In this document: positions 1 through 8,523 of the stretch, in pieces
Layout of the letters: each line of letters opens with the position of its first letter
Numbering within the stretch: the stretch's first letter is position 1
DNA from: an uncultured Angelakisella sp.
GTDB taxonomy: Bacteria; Bacillota; Clostridia; Oscillospirales; Ruminococcaceae
DNA length: 64,000 nucleotides
Direction: 5' to 3'
Assembly: GCA_910585525.1 (NCBI GenBank)
Contig: CAJUFR010000001.1
Location: forward strand, 16,579-80,578
The notes under the pieces: model-generated
The model's input: only the letters and a program-made list of their open reading frames with translations
The model's database searches: none
What the model was told of the DNA's origin: nothing
Program-made: the position numbers and the translations under genes

Positions 1-1
1 T

Positions 2-124
2 ACCGATGTCACCCAGTCCGTGGACCTGACCACCATCCCCTCCTTCCTGGAGTGCGATATGGCCAAGCTGGCCGCGGACAGCGAGGCCAACCTCACCGCC
101 TTCAACGGCATCTGGGGCCTGTAA
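2..124 (+). CDS. C-terminal end of a probable ABC solute-binding protein (partial)
   Basis: An open frame enters from the left edge and ends at a TAA at 122-124, giving the last 40 residues of a protein that ends FNGIWGL. The fragment is too short to identify alone. It lies about 100 bases upstream of a complete importer (ATPase, permease, ATPase) on the same strand, the usual place for the extracytoplasmic binding protein of an iron- or polyamine-type ABC system. The role is inferred from position. Confidence 0.5.
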   Translation, partial: TDVTQSVDLTTIPSFLECDMAKLAADSEANLTAFNGIWGL

Positions 125-171
125 GCACCATTCCTCGCACCGTTTGAGGAAACGATCAGCATCATTCAAAA

Positions 172-205
172 GGGGGCGGGGACGGCATCGGCTGCCCCCG
201 CCCCC
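172..205 (+). terminator. GC-rich intergenic hairpin, possible attenuator
   Basis: A 10-bp perfect stem (GGGGGCGGGG at 172-181 with CCCCGCCCCC at 196-205) lies between the binding-protein stop and the first ATPase. No U-run follows. It more likely protects the upstream mRNA or partly attenuates transcription, making binding protein more abundant than transporter, than fully terminates. Confidence 0.5.
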
Positions 206-231
206 ATTACTTAACGTGAGGAGGAAGGTAT

Positions 232-1320
232 TTGTCAAAGGTCGCCTTTAAAAACATTTCCTTCAAATACGGCCAGAACCAGATCCTAAAGGACTTCAGC
301 CTGGAGATCGAGGCCGGCGAGATCCTCTGCCTGGTGGGCCCCTCCGGCTGCGGCAAGACCACCCTGGTCCGCTGCCTGCTGGGCCTCAACAAGCCGGACA
401 CCGGGGAGATCTATGTGGACGACACCTGCATCTTCAGCGCCACCCGCCGCGTCAACATGCCGGTGGAGCGCCGGAACATCGGCATCGTCTTCCAGGATTA
501 CGCCGTCTGGCCCCATATGACCGTCAGCGAGAACGTGGGCTATTCCCTGAAGAAGCGCCGTGTCCCCAAGGACCAGATGGCCCGCCGGGTGGCCGACGCC
601 CTGGCCCAGGTGAACATGACCGAATACGCCAACCACCTGCCCAGCCAGCTTTCCGGCGGGCAGCAGCAGCGTGTGGCCATCGCCCGGGCCCTGGTGGGCA
701 ACGGGGAGATCATCGTCATGGATGAACCCATCACCAACCTGGACGCCAAGCTGCGGGAGCAGATGCTCACCGAGATCCGGGAGATCCAGCGCCGCAGCGG
801 CACCACCGTCCTGTACATCACCCACGACCAGCAGTCCGCCCTCCAGCTTTGTGACCGGATGGCCATTATGGAGCCGGGGGGCAACCTCTGCCAGCTGGGC
901 ACCGACGAGGACATCATCCTCCACCCGGCCAACCGCTTCACCTTCGAGTTCATCGGGGTATCCAACTTCATCCCGGTGGAGGTGAAGGGGGGCGCCATCA
1001 CTTTAAAACCCGGCAGCCGGGACTTCCCCTGGGCGGAGGGCAGGCTGCCGGAGGGCGCCGACGCCACCAAGCCCCTGGAGGTGGGGGTGCGCCCCAACGA
1101 CATCGTCTTTGACAAGGATTCCCCCCTGCGGGTCACCGTCAACCGCTCGGTGTTCCTGGGCAGCGAATACGATTACTTTGTGGACCTGGGCGGCCGGGAA
1201 CTGCGGGTGCAGCAGAACACCCTGGACGCCGCCAAGTACGGCGTGGTGAAGGAGGGTGCCGAGACCGGCATCCGCCTGCTGAACTACCGCTTCTATCCGC
1301 CGAAGGAGGTGCAGGCATGA
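232..1320 (+). CDS. ABC transporter ATP-binding protein (FbpC/PotA type)
   Basis: Nucleotide-binding subunit of an importer, 362 residues, the normal length for the iron(III)/spermidine/putrescine ATPases with a C-terminal regulatory (TOBE) domain. Walker A is GPSGCGKTT near residue 36, the signature LSGGQQQR near 140, Walker B IIVMDEP near 160 and the switch His in ITHDQ near 193. The start is a TTG preceded by GAGGAGG at good spacing. It overlaps the permease by 4 bp (ATGA), so the two are translationally coupled. It is one of two ATPases flanking a single permease gene. Substrate is inferred only from family; Fe3+, thiamine or polyamine are possible. Confidence 0.88.
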   Translation: MSKVAFKNISFKYGQNQILKDFSLEIEAGEILCLVGPSGCGKTTLVRCLLGLNKPDTGEIYVDDTCIFSATRRVNMPVERRNIGIVFQDYAVWPHMTVSENVGYSLKKRRVPKDQMARRVADALAQVNMTEYANHLPSQLSGGQQQRVAIARALVGNGEIIVMDEPITNLDAKLREQMLTEIREIQRRSGTTVLYITHDQQSALQLCDRMAIMEPGGNLCQLGTDEDIILHPANRFTFEFIGVSNFIPVEVKGGAITLKPGSRDFPWAEGRLPEGADATKPLEVGVRPNDIVFDKDSPLRVTVNRSVFLGSEYDYFVDLGGRELRVQQNTLDAAKYGVVKEGAETGIRLLNYRFYPPKEVQA

Positions 1321-3032
1321 GCAGAGGACGCAACAAGGACCTTGCCGCCGTGGACGGCCGCCGCTTCAGCATGGACGGCATCATGACCGCCGTCACGGTG
1401 GTGCTGCTGCTGGTGGTGGTGGTCATCCCGGTGGTCTCCATCATCTACAACGCCTTTTTCTTCCAGGGGCACTTTGACCCCAAGCTGTTCTCCAGCCAGC
1501 TGACCGACGCCGGCAACCTGGCCGCCATGTGGAACACCATCAAGATCGCCTTCTGGGTCACCCTGCTGGGGACCATCGTGGGCACCTTCTACGCCTGGCT
1601 GCTGGGCCGCAGCGACATCCCCGCCAAGGGGCTGATGCGGGCCCTCTTCAACATCCCCTACATGTTCCCCCCCTTCCTGGGGGCCATGGCCTGGGACCTG
1701 CTGCTCAACGGCCGGTCCGGCTACCTGAACAAGCTGCTGGTCAGCACCTTCGGCCTGGAGGCCGCCCCCATCAACATCAACACCCTGGGGGGCATCGTGT
1801 TCGTGGAGCTGTCCTACTACTTCCCCTTTGTCTTTATGCAGGTGGTCAGCGCCCTGGAGCGGATGGACCCCACCCTGGAGGAATGCGCCCGCATCGCCGG
1901 GGCCAAGCAGATGACGGTCATCCGCAAGATCACCCTGCCGCTGGTGGTGCCCGCCATCTCCGCCGGGGCGCTGCTGATCCTCACCACCTCCCTGGCCCAC
2001 TTCGGCGTGCCCTCCATCCTGGGCTTCTCCCAGGGCATCTACACCCTGCCCACCAAGATCTACGCCGTCATCTCCCGGGCCGGCGGCAGCTTTGAGGGCA
2101 TCCGCCAGGGGGCTGCCCTCTCCATCATGCTGGTGCTGGTGGTGTTCACCGCCCTGGTCATCCAGAAGAAGATCCTCAGCTCCGGCAGCTACGACATCAT
2201 CAAGGGCAAGAGCATGCGCCCCACCCTCATCAAGCTGCGCGGCGCCCGCATCCCCCTGCTCATCCTCTGCATCGCCACCCTGGTGCTCATCGTTATCGTG
2301 CCCCTGGTGATGATCTTCCTGGTGAGCCTGGTGAAGGCCTACGGCCTGCCCCTGATCCCGGAGAACTTCACCCTGCAGAACTACCAGCGCATCTTCGCCG
2401 CCTCCGGCACCATCGATTCGGTGAAGAACTCCCTCTTCGTCTCCATCAGCGCCGGTGTCATCTGTATGTTCCTGGGCACCCTCATCGCCTACGTGGTGCA
2501 GAAGATCCGCCCCAAGGGCAAGGAAGTGCTGGAGGTCCTCTCGGTGCTGCCTTACTCCCTGCCCGGCACGGTGCTGGCCATCGGCGTCATCCTGGCCTGG
2601 TCCGGGGCCATCGGCGGCATCAGCCTGTACAACACCATCTGGATCATCCTGGTGGCCTACATCGCCCGGTACCTCTCCTTCTCGATGAAGAGTTCCTCGG
2701 CAGCCCTGCTGCAGGTCCACCCCTCCCTGGAGGAAGCGGCCCGCACCTGCGGCGCCTCCCACATGGAGAGCCTTACCGACGTCACCCTGCCCCTGATCCG
2801 CCCGGCCATGGTCTCCGGCTTCTTCCTTATCTTCCTGCCGGCCATGCGGGAGGTCACCACCTCCATCCTGCTGTACGGGCCCTACACCCGCACCCTGGGC
2901 GTCCAGATCTACTCCCTGCGTGACGCCGGCATGATCCCCCAGGCCGCCGCCTTGGGGAGCGTCGCCATCGTCATCATCATCATCTGCAACACCATCGTCA
3001 CCCAGGCGACCAAAGACAGGAAGGGGGTCTAA
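1317..3032 (+). CDS. ABC transporter permease, fused two-domain (FbpB type)
   Basis: Integral membrane permease of 571 residues with two homologous halves of about six membrane segments each, as in FbpB iron permeases. Each half carries an EAA-type loop that contacts an ATPase: EECARIAGAKQMTVIRKITL near residue 190 and EEAARTCGASHMESLTDVTL near 475. A hydrophobic segment at residues 20-45 is followed by a short soluble loop. It is coupled to the upstream ATPase by ATGA overlap and lies 4 bases before the second ATPase. Because both halves are in one chain, one copy suffices for a complete channel. Confidence 0.88.
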   Translation: MSRGRNKDLAAVDGRRFSMDGIMTAVTVVLLLVVVVIPVVSIIYNAFFFQGHFDPKLFSSQLTDAGNLAAMWNTIKIAFWVTLLGTIVGTFYAWLLGRSDIPAKGLMRALFNIPYMFPPFLGAMAWDLLLNGRSGYLNKLLVSTFGLEAAPININTLGGIVFVELSYYFPFVFMQVVSALERMDPTLEECARIAGAKQMTVIRKITLPLVVPAISAGALLILTTSLAHFGVPSILGFSQGIYTLPTKIYAVISRAGGSFEGIRQGAALSIMLVLVVFTALVIQKKILSSGSYDIIKGKSMRPTLIKLRGARIPLLILCIATLVLIVIVPLVMIFLVSLVKAYGLPLIPENFTLQNYQRIFAASGTIDSVKNSLFVSISAGVICMFLGTLIAYVVQKIRPKGKEVLEVLSVLPYSLPGTVLAIGVILAWSGAIGGISLYNTIWIILVAYIARYLSFSMKSSSAALLQVHPSLEEAARTCGASHMESLTDVTLPLIRPAMVSGFFLIFLPAMREVTTSILLYGPYTRTLGVQIYSLRDAGMIPQAAALGSVAIVIIIICNTIVTQATKDRKGV

Positions 3033-3036
3033 TCGG

Positions 3037-4149
3037 ATGGATCAAGTTATCCTCCGCCACGTCACCAAGCGTTTTACCACCAAGACATTGGGGGACATCG
3101 TCGCCGTTGACGATTTCAACCTCAGCGTCCACGAGGGGGAGTGCTTCTCCTTCCTGGGGCCCTCCGGCTGCGGCAAGTCCACCACCCTGCGGATGATCGC
3201 CGGCTTCGAGGACCTGAGCGAGGGGGAGATCGAGCTTTGCGGCCGCCCCGTCTCCATCAAGGACAAGAACCTCTACATCCCGCCGGAGGAGCGGGGGCTG
3301 GGCATGGTGTTCCAGTCCTTCGCCGTCTGGCCCCACATGAACGTATTCGACAATGTCGCCTTCCCCCTCCAGATACAGAAGGTAAATAAGACCGAGATCG
3401 CCCAGCGGGTGAAGGAGGCCATGAAGCACACCAGCCTCACCGGCCTGGAGGAGGTGTTCCCCTCCGACCTGTCCGGCGGGCAGCAGCAGCGCATCGCCCT
3501 GGCCCGTGCCATCGTCACCCAGCCCAAGGTGATGCTGCTGGATGAGCCCCTCAGCAACCTGGACCCCAAGCTGCGGGAGACCATGCGGTTCGAGATCAAG
3601 GAGTTGCAGCGGAAGTTCAACTTCACCATCATCTTCGTCACCCACGACCAGTCGGAGGCCATGGCCATCTCCGACCGGATGATGGTCTGCGACATGGGCA
3701 AGATCATGCAGATCGACACCCCGGAGAACCTGTACAACAAGCCCAACAGCCGGTTTGTCCACAGCTTCCTGGGGGAGAGCACCTTCATCAACGTGGTGAT
3801 CCAGGACGGCAAGGTGTTCGCCGCAGGCGACACCCAGCACCCCCTGGACCTGGAGATCCCCAAGGACGCCGGCCGGAACATGGTGGTGGCCACCCGGCCC
3901 AACTCCATCGACCTGTTAAAACCCGGCGAGGGCCCGGGGTATCCCACCCGCATCGACAAGCGCATCTTCCTCACCGACCGCACCGAGTACCTGGTGCAGG
4001 TGGGGGACCAGACGCTGAAGATCCAGGTGCCCCACCGCATCTCCTTCGCCGAGGGCGACGCCTGCCACGTGCGGTTCGTTTCCCCCATGTGGTACCCCGC
4101 CGAGGACGAGGCCGCCGAGAAGGAGCGCCAGCGCCGCCAGCTGGTGTAA
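3037..4149 (+). CDS. ABC transporter ATP-binding protein, second copy
   Basis: Second nucleotide-binding subunit of the operon, 370 residues. Walker A is GPSGCGKST near residue 43, signature DLSGGQQQR near 144, Walker B VMLLDEP near 166, and VTHDQSEA carries the switch His. The C-terminal 120 residues form the regulatory domain seen in FbpC/PotA proteins. It resembles the first ATPase but is clearly diverged, so the two may form a heterodimer on the fused permease or serve alternative states. A strong terminator follows. Confidence 0.88.
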   Translation: MDQVILRHVTKRFTTKTLGDIVAVDDFNLSVHEGECFSFLGPSGCGKSTTLRMIAGFEDLSEGEIELCGRPVSIKDKNLYIPPEERGLGMVFQSFAVWPHMNVFDNVAFPLQIQKVNKTEIAQRVKEAMKHTSLTGLEEVFPSDLSGGQQQRIALARAIVTQPKVMLLDEPLSNLDPKLRETMRFEIKELQRKFNFTIIFVTHDQSEAMAISDRMMVCDMGKIMQIDTPENLYNKPNSRFVHSFLGESTFINVVIQDGKVFAAGDTQHPLDLEIPKDAGRNMVVATRPNSIDLLKPGEGPGYPTRIDKRIFLTDRTEYLVQVGDQTLKIQVPHRISFAEGDACHVRFVSPMWYPAEDEAAEKERQRRQLV

Positions 4150-4180
4150 GACCCGCGCAATAAAAAACCAGCCATGAAAA

Positions 4181-4230
4181 AGCCGCCCGCCGAGGCTGCC
4201 CGGATAACGGACAGCCTCGGCGGGCGGCTT
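4181..4230. terminator. Bidirectional terminator between convergent operons
   Basis: An 18-bp stem with arms AGCCGCCCGCCGAGGCTG (4181-4198) and AGCCTCGGCGGGCGGCTT (4213-4230) sits between the ABC operon and the convergent anti-sigma gene. An A-run precedes it, which reads as a U-tract for minus-strand transcription. Confidence 0.85.
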
Positions 4231-4242
4231 GGTCTGCTTGTG

Positions 4243-5478
4243 CTAGTAATTGAAGCCGCCGTCCCACTTGGGCATGTTGGCGATATACTGTCCCTCCACC
4301 GCCGGGACGTAGTAGGCGCCGTAGTCCTTCATCCCCCCCGGCCGCTGTTCCTCCGGCAGTTCCACCAGGAAGCGGTAGTAGGGGAGATAGGTCTTTTCGT
4401 GGCTGCCGGTGCGGTAGACCAGTTCCACCTTCCCCAGGTACTCCAGCCCCGGCATCTGGCAGGGGACGCTGGTGGTGTAATTCCCGGCCGCCAGCAGCTG
4501 CTCCGCCTGGGCGGGGCTGATGACAGGGTAGTCCCCCAGCTTCTGGGAGAGGTCCGGGGCGTAGACCCGGGCCAGGAACAGCTTGCCGTCGTCGTCGCAG
4601 TAGAAGGCCACCCGGTTGAAGTTGTAGTTCACCACCTGGCTTTCCAGGCTCCCCCCGGCGTCGTAGAACTCGATCTGGTAGCTTTGCTCCCCGTAGATGT
4701 CTCGGTCCCCGCCGGTGAGGTTCAAAGCGGGCTGTTCCATCCCCGAGAGGAGACCGGCGTATTCCGCCGAGAGATACCCCGCCGCCTCCTCCTTGGCCTC
4801 CAGGGTGGCGTGGTGGGTGAAGTCGTACTCCTCCGGCAGTTCCACCGGGGGCTGGAAGGCGATGGTGACGGTGAGGGTCTCGTCCACCGTCAGCTTGATG
4901 GAGTCGCTTTCCATGATGAGGGAATCGGGGTCAAAGTACCCCTCCGGCACCGTGTCCCCCACGGCGGCGAATTTGTCCCGGATGGCCTGCTGGTGTTCCG
5001 GGCTGGGGGTGTTGTCGGTGACAGGCAGCGAGGGGTCCAGCTCCAGCTGGACAGCCACCGACACCAGCTGGGCCTCCATGCGGTCAAAGTCGGCGTTCTG
5101 GGCGCGGTAGTTATCGTCATAGGTGACGGCGTTGCGGTAGACCGGCAGGGTGTCCAGCCGGGCCTCCGGGGTCCAGGGGTTGGCGTTCACCAGTTCGTCG
5201 ATGTCATAGGCCATGTACCCCTCGTACCCCATGGCGGCGGTGTCCCCCTCCCCCAGGGTGAGCAGCGGCAGGTCACCCGGCGCGCTGACCGAGGGCGGCT
5301 GCTTTTGGGGCAGCAGCTGGCTCCCGGCCAGCACCGCCACCGCCAGGCAGGCGGCCAGCGCCCCCCACCTCCCCCAGGCGGGGCGAGGGGGAGCGGTCCG
5401 CTCCCGGCGTATCCGGGCTTCCTCCAGCAGGCTGTCGTCCAGCTGGCCCAGGGCGTCGCTCAACAGTTCTGCTCTCAT
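4243..5478 (-). CDS. Membrane-anchored anti-sigma-like / extracytoplasmic sensor protein
   Basis: 411-residue protein encoded directly after an ECF sigma factor with ATGA overlap. It has a short N-terminal cytoplasmic part (about 34 residues, beginning MRAELLSDALGQLDDSLLEE), one membrane segment near residues 36-54 and a large extracytoplasmic domain. Topology and gene order match anti-sigma factors that hold a cognate ECF sigma factor at the membrane. The outer domain has no motif I recognise. Start at ATG 5478 is fixed by the overlap. Anti-sigma activity is inferred from context, not a recognised domain. Confidence 0.7.
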   Translation of the reverse strand: MRAELLSDALGQLDDSLLEEARIRRERTAPPRPAWGRWGALAACLAVAVLAGSQLLPQKQPPSVSAPGDLPLLTLGEGDTAAMGYEGYMAYDIDELVNANPWTPEARLDTLPVYRNAVTYDDNYRAQNADFDRMEAQLVSVAVQLELDPSLPVTDNTPSPEHQQAIRDKFAAVGDTVPEGYFDPDSLIMESDSIKLTVDETLTVTIAFQPPVELPEEYDFTHHATLEAKEEAAGYLSAEYAGLLSGMEQPALNLTGGDRDIYGEQSYQIEFYDAGGSLESQVVNYNFNRVAFYCDDDGKLFLARVYAPDLSQKLGDYPVISPAQAEQLLAAGNYTTSVPCQMPGLEYLGKVELVYRTGSHEKTYLPYYRFLVELPEEQRPGGMKDYGAYYVPAVEGQYIANMPKWDGGFNY

Positions 5479-6035
5479 AGGTCGAATCCCTCCTTCTCCA
5501 GGTAGTTCCGCAGCCCCTGGCGGGCCCGGTACAGCATAGACTTGGTCTTTGCCAGGGTGCAGCCCCGGCGGGCGGCGATATCCGCCACCGGGTCCATAAA
5601 GTAGTACCGCTCCAAAAAGGCGGTGCGTGTCTCCGGGGCAAGGCCCCCCAGATAGGCGGCGATGGCCTCGGCCAGCAGCTTCTGGTCCATGGCCCGGCCG
5701 GTGGCGTCCCCGCCGGAGACGCAGTCCTCCAGTTCGGTGAGGGAGAGGGCGTACTCCGAGCCCCCCCGCTTGTCCCGGTGCCGGGTACGGAACAGGTCGA
5801 TGGACCGCTGGCGGGTGATGCGCCCCAGGTAGGTGGACAGGGTGACGGGGCGGTGGGGTGGCATGGAGCCCCAGGCCTTGAGGTAGGTGTCGTTGACGCT
5901 CTCCTCGCTGTCCTCCCGGCTGGATAAGATCTGGTAGGCGATCTTTAGTAGATAGGGGCCGTACTTCTGCTGTGTCTCCTGGATGGCGGATTCGTCCCGC
6001 TGCCAATACAGCGCCACGATAGCCTGGTCCTCCAT
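5475..6035 (-). CDS. RNA polymerase sigma factor, ECF (sigma-70) family
   Basis: 186-residue alternative sigma factor. Region 2 is seen in the ESVNDTYLKAWGSMPP segment with ITRQRSIDLFRTRHRDKRGG following; region 4 contains FLERYYFMDPVADIAARRG followed by AKTKSMLYRARQGLRNYLEKEG, a typical helix-turn-helix. The start ATG at 6035 is preceded by AAGGAGGTGTCCCC; a longer upstream frame to 6122 lacks a ribosome site. The partner gene overlaps by 4 bp. An ECF-like promoter upstream suggests autoregulation. The signal is unknown. Confidence 0.9.
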   Translation of the reverse strand: MEDQAIVALYWQRDESAIQETQQKYGPYLLKIAYQILSSREDSEESVNDTYLKAWGSMPPHRPVTLSTYLGRITRQRSIDLFRTRHRDKRGGSEYALSLTELEDCVSGGDATGRAMDQKLLAEAIAAYLGGLAPETRTAFLERYYFMDPVADIAARRGCTLAKTKSMLYRARQGLRNYLEKEGFDL

Positions 6036-6071
6036 GGGGACACCTCCTTTCTGTGGTCTCTCGTATATATA

Positions 6072-6096
6072 CCCGACAAAAAGCATCAAAGGTTGC
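6072..6096 (-). promoter_or_regulatory. Candidate ECF-type promoter for the sigma/anti-sigma operon
   Basis: On the minus strand GCAACCTTT (the -35, around 6096-6088) is followed after about 13 bases by GTCGGG (6077-6072). An AACC-type -35 with a CG-containing -10 is typical of ECF promoters, so the sigma factor may drive its own operon. Confidence 0.45.
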
Positions 6097-6141
6097 GCCG
6101 GTACTGGGAAAAATGATACCATATTTTTGGCCCCCCGGCTA

Positions 6142-6170
6142 TTGACATTTTCCGGCAGGGGGCATATAAT
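6142..6170 (+). promoter_or_regulatory. Consensus sigma-A promoter of the trp ABC operon
   Basis: TTGACA (6142-6147), a 17-base spacer and TATAAT (6165-6170) match the vegetative consensus perfectly. Transcription would start near 6177, at the 5' end of the T-box leader. A perfect promoter makes sense where control is by premature termination downstream. Confidence 0.9.
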
Positions 6171-6177
6171 ACCCTTA

Positions 6178-6459
6178 AACCGATGAAGCGGAGATAAAAC
6201 CGATCACGACCCCACAGAGAGCCGGCGGCGCTGAGAGTCCGGCGGGAGACGGTTCGGACAAATGGACCGCTGAGGGCGGGGGTGAACGGCGTTTTTGGCC
6301 CAGTATCCCCCGACGGGGGGCGCCCGTTACAGAGCCGGGGATGTGTTGGCATCCTGCTAAGGGGCCGTGGTGACCCACGGCAATCAAGGTGGCACCGCAG
6401 ACATTCGTCTGTCCTTGTTTTTCCCCGGGAACGGGGGAAGGATAAGGGCGGGCTTTTTT
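6178..6459 (+). ncRNA. T-box riboswitch, tryptophan specifier (UGG)
   Basis: A leader of about 280 nt before trpX senses uncharged tRNA. The T-box sequence AAGGTGGCACCGCA is at 6386-6399. A stem I region around 6213-6245 contains AGAGAGCCGG and GCTGAGAGTCCGG. The specifier codon TGG lies at 6263-6265 followed by the usual A. The TGGC bulge (6390-6393) would pair with a tRNA 3' end GCCA, matching the G73 discriminator of bacterial tRNA-Trp. The terminator is a 20-bp helix with G-U pairs (6407-6426 with 6434-6453) followed by six Ts; it overlaps the antiterminator 3' side. Uncharged tRNA-Trp should therefore raise transporter expression. Confidence 0.9.
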
Positions 6460-6577
6460 CTTTTCTCCGGCATGCGGGAGGGGAGAAAACGGCACCACTT
6501 TTTGCACGGCCACTCCAACAGGTGGAGCACCTGTGCCGGGTATTTCCCGGTGAAAGACTGGTAGAAGGAGACCGACC

Positions 6578-7603
6578 ATGAAAAAGCTGTTTGCCGTTCT
6601 GCTCACCATCGCGATGATCCTTGCCATGACCGCCTGCGGGGGCGGGAGCACCCCCGTCTCCTCCGGCGGCGCCGCCCCATCCTCCCCGGAGGGAGCAAAG
6701 CAGGTCACCGTCGGCCTGATCCAGCTGATGGAGCACCCCTCCCTGGACGAGATACGGGCCGCCATCACCGCCCGGCTGGAGGAAAAGTCCGCCGAAAGCG
6801 GGGTGTCCATCCAGGTGAACTACCAGAACGCCCAGGGGGACACCAGCACCATCAACACCATCTGCCAGCAGTTCGTGGCGGGTAAGGTGGATGTCATCGT
6901 GGCCATCGCCACCCCCGCCGCCCAGGGGGCCGCCGCCGCAGCGGAAAATAGCGGCATCCCGGTGGTGTTCTCCGCCGTCACCGACCCGGTGGCCGCCGGT
7001 CTGGTGGAAAATTTGGAGGCCCCGGAGGGGAACATCACCGGCACCTCCGACGCCATCCCGGTGGAGAAGATCTTTGCCCTGGCAAAGGAACTGACCCCGG
7101 AGGCCCAGAGCTTCGGCCTTATCTACAACACCAGCGAGGACAACAGTCTTTCGGTCATCGCCCAGGTGAAAGGCTACCTGGAGGGGGCGGGGCTGTCCTA
7201 CACCGAGGGGGCGGTGACCACCTCCGCCGATGTCCAGACCTCCGCCAGGAACCTGCTGGGGAAGTGTGACGCCCTCTTTGTCCCCATCGACAACACGGTG
7301 GCCAGCGCCATGGCGGTGCTGGCGGACGAGGCCATCCAGGCCAAAAAGCCGGTCTACGTGGCGGCGGATTCCCTGGTGGCGGACGGCGGTCTTGCCGCCG
7401 TGGGGGTGAACTACACCAACCTGGGCAGCCAGACCGCCGACATGGTGCTGAAGATCGTCACCGGCACCCCGGTGTCCCAGGTGCCGGTGGAGGTACTGCG
7501 GGACAACAACCTGGTCATCAACGGCGACACCGCCAGGGCCATTGGGGTGGATATCTCCCAATACGGCCCCAACGACGCCACCTTCGTTTCCTCCGTGGCT
7601 TGA
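6578..7603 (+). CDS. trpX: Tryptophan ABC transporter substrate-binding lipoprotein
   Basis: 341-residue extracytoplasmic binding protein of the ABC_sub_bind (PF04392) family. It has an N-terminal signal and lipobox LAMTAC with the lipidated Cys near residue 21, then a low-complexity linker and two Rossmann-like lobes (VTVGLIQLMEHPSLDEIR near 38; TPAAQGAAAAAENSGIPVVF mid-protein). ATG at 6578 has GAAGGAGAC upstream. The Trp T-box and the trpYZ genes directly downstream identify it as the TrpX-type receptor. The ligand is inferred from the specifier codon rather than from binding residues. Confidence 0.88.
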   Translation: MKKLFAVLLTIAMILAMTACGGGSTPVSSGGAAPSSPEGAKQVTVGLIQLMEHPSLDEIRAAITARLEEKSAESGVSIQVNYQNAQGDTSTINTICQQFVAGKVDVIVAIATPAAQGAAAAAENSGIPVVFSAVTDPVAAGLVENLEAPEGNITGTSDAIPVEKIFALAKELTPEAQSFGLIYNTSEDNSLSVIAQVKGYLEGAGLSYTEGAVTTSADVQTSARNLLGKCDALFVPIDNTVASAMAVLADEAIQAKKPVYVAADSLVADGGLAAVGVNYTNLGSQTADMVLKIVTGTPVSQVPVEVLRDNNLVINGDTARAIGVDISQYGPNDATFVSSVA

Positions 7604-7626
7604 CGCCGGATCATAAGGAGTATGCT

Positions 7627-8523
7627 ATGAGTTTTACTGTTTTACTGGGGGCCGTGGAGCAGGGCTTCATTTACAGCCTGGTGGCCCTGGGGCTGTTCCT
7701 TTCCTACCGCACCCTGGACGTGGCCGACCTGACCACCGACGGCAGCTTCACCCTGGGGGCGGCCTGCTCCGCCGTCCTCACCATCCAGGGACAGCCGGCG
7801 GCGGGGCTGCTGCTGGCCCTGGCGGCCGGGGCGCTGGCCGGTCTGATCACCGCCCTGTTGCAGACCCGGCTGGGGGTGCAGCCCATCCTGGCGGGCATCG
7901 TCACCATGACCGGGCTTTACACCGTCAACCTGATGGTGATGGGGGGCCGCTCCAACCTGAACATGCTGAGGGAGCAGAACGTCTTTACCGCCGCCGAAGC
8001 CGCCCTGGGGCCCATGGGCAAGCTGCTGCTGGCGGGGATGGTGGCGGTGGTGGCAGCGGTCCTGCTGGCCCTTTTCCTGCGGACCCGGCTGGGGCTGTCC
8101 ATCCGGGCCACCGGGGACAACCGGGAGATGGTGGCATCCTCCTCCATCGACCCGGCCCTGACCACCACGGTGGGGCTCTGCGCCGCTAACGGGCTGGTGG
8201 CCCTCTCCGGGGGGCTGCTGGTGCAGTACCAGAAGTTTTCCGACATCAGCCTGGGCACCGGGATGGTGGTCATCGGTCTTGCCAGCCTGATCATCGGCGA
8301 GGTGGTCACCGGCAGGGGCGGGGTGGCCCGGGGGATACTGGCCGCCGTCCTGGGGTCGCTGATCTACCGTGTCATCATCGCCGCCGCCCTGGTGTCCGAC
8401 GTGGGGGCCCAGAACTTCAAGCTGGTCTCCGCCGTCATCGTGGCCGCCGCCATCTCCTGGCCCGCCATCCGGGAGAAGCTGCGCTTCCATAAGCTGCGCC
8501 GGGAGGTGGAAAAAAATGGCTGA
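7627..8523 (+). CDS. trpY: Tryptophan ABC transporter permease
   Basis: 298-residue polytopic permease of the BPD_transp_2 (LivH/RbsC-like) family, with about eight to nine membrane segments. It opens MSFTVLLGAVEQGFIYSLVA; the central loop has ATGDNREMVASSSIDPALTT, typical of this family's coupling region. An in-frame TTG at 7600 would overlap trpX, but the ATG at 7627 has AAGGAG at 7614-7619 and is preferred. It overlaps the ATPase gene by 8 bases. Confidence 0.88.
   Translation: MSFTVLLGAVEQGFIYSLVALGLFLSYRTLDVADLTTDGSFTLGAACSAVLTIQGQPAAGLLLALAAGALAGLITALLQTRLGVQPILAGIVTMTGLYTVNLMVMGGRSNLNMLREQNVFTAAEAALGPMGKLLLAGMVAVVAAVLLALFLRTRLGLSIRATGDNREMVASSSIDPALTTTVGLCAANGLVALSGGLLVQYQKFSDISLGTGMVVIGLASLIIGEVVTGRGGVARGILAAVLGSLIYRVIIAAALVSDVGAQNFKLVSAVIVAAAISWPAIREKLRFHKLRREVEKNG

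Noticed and set aside
1293..2762. Long antisense ORF of 489 codons over the ABC permease
   Set aside because: Composition is His/Gly/Asp repeats typical of GC-rich antisense frames; the sense strand encodes a clear permease.
4243..6006. A single 587-residue product from 4243 to 6006
   Set aside because: Its first part is an out-of-frame reading of the sigma factor; the real gene starts at 5478 with an ATGA overlap.
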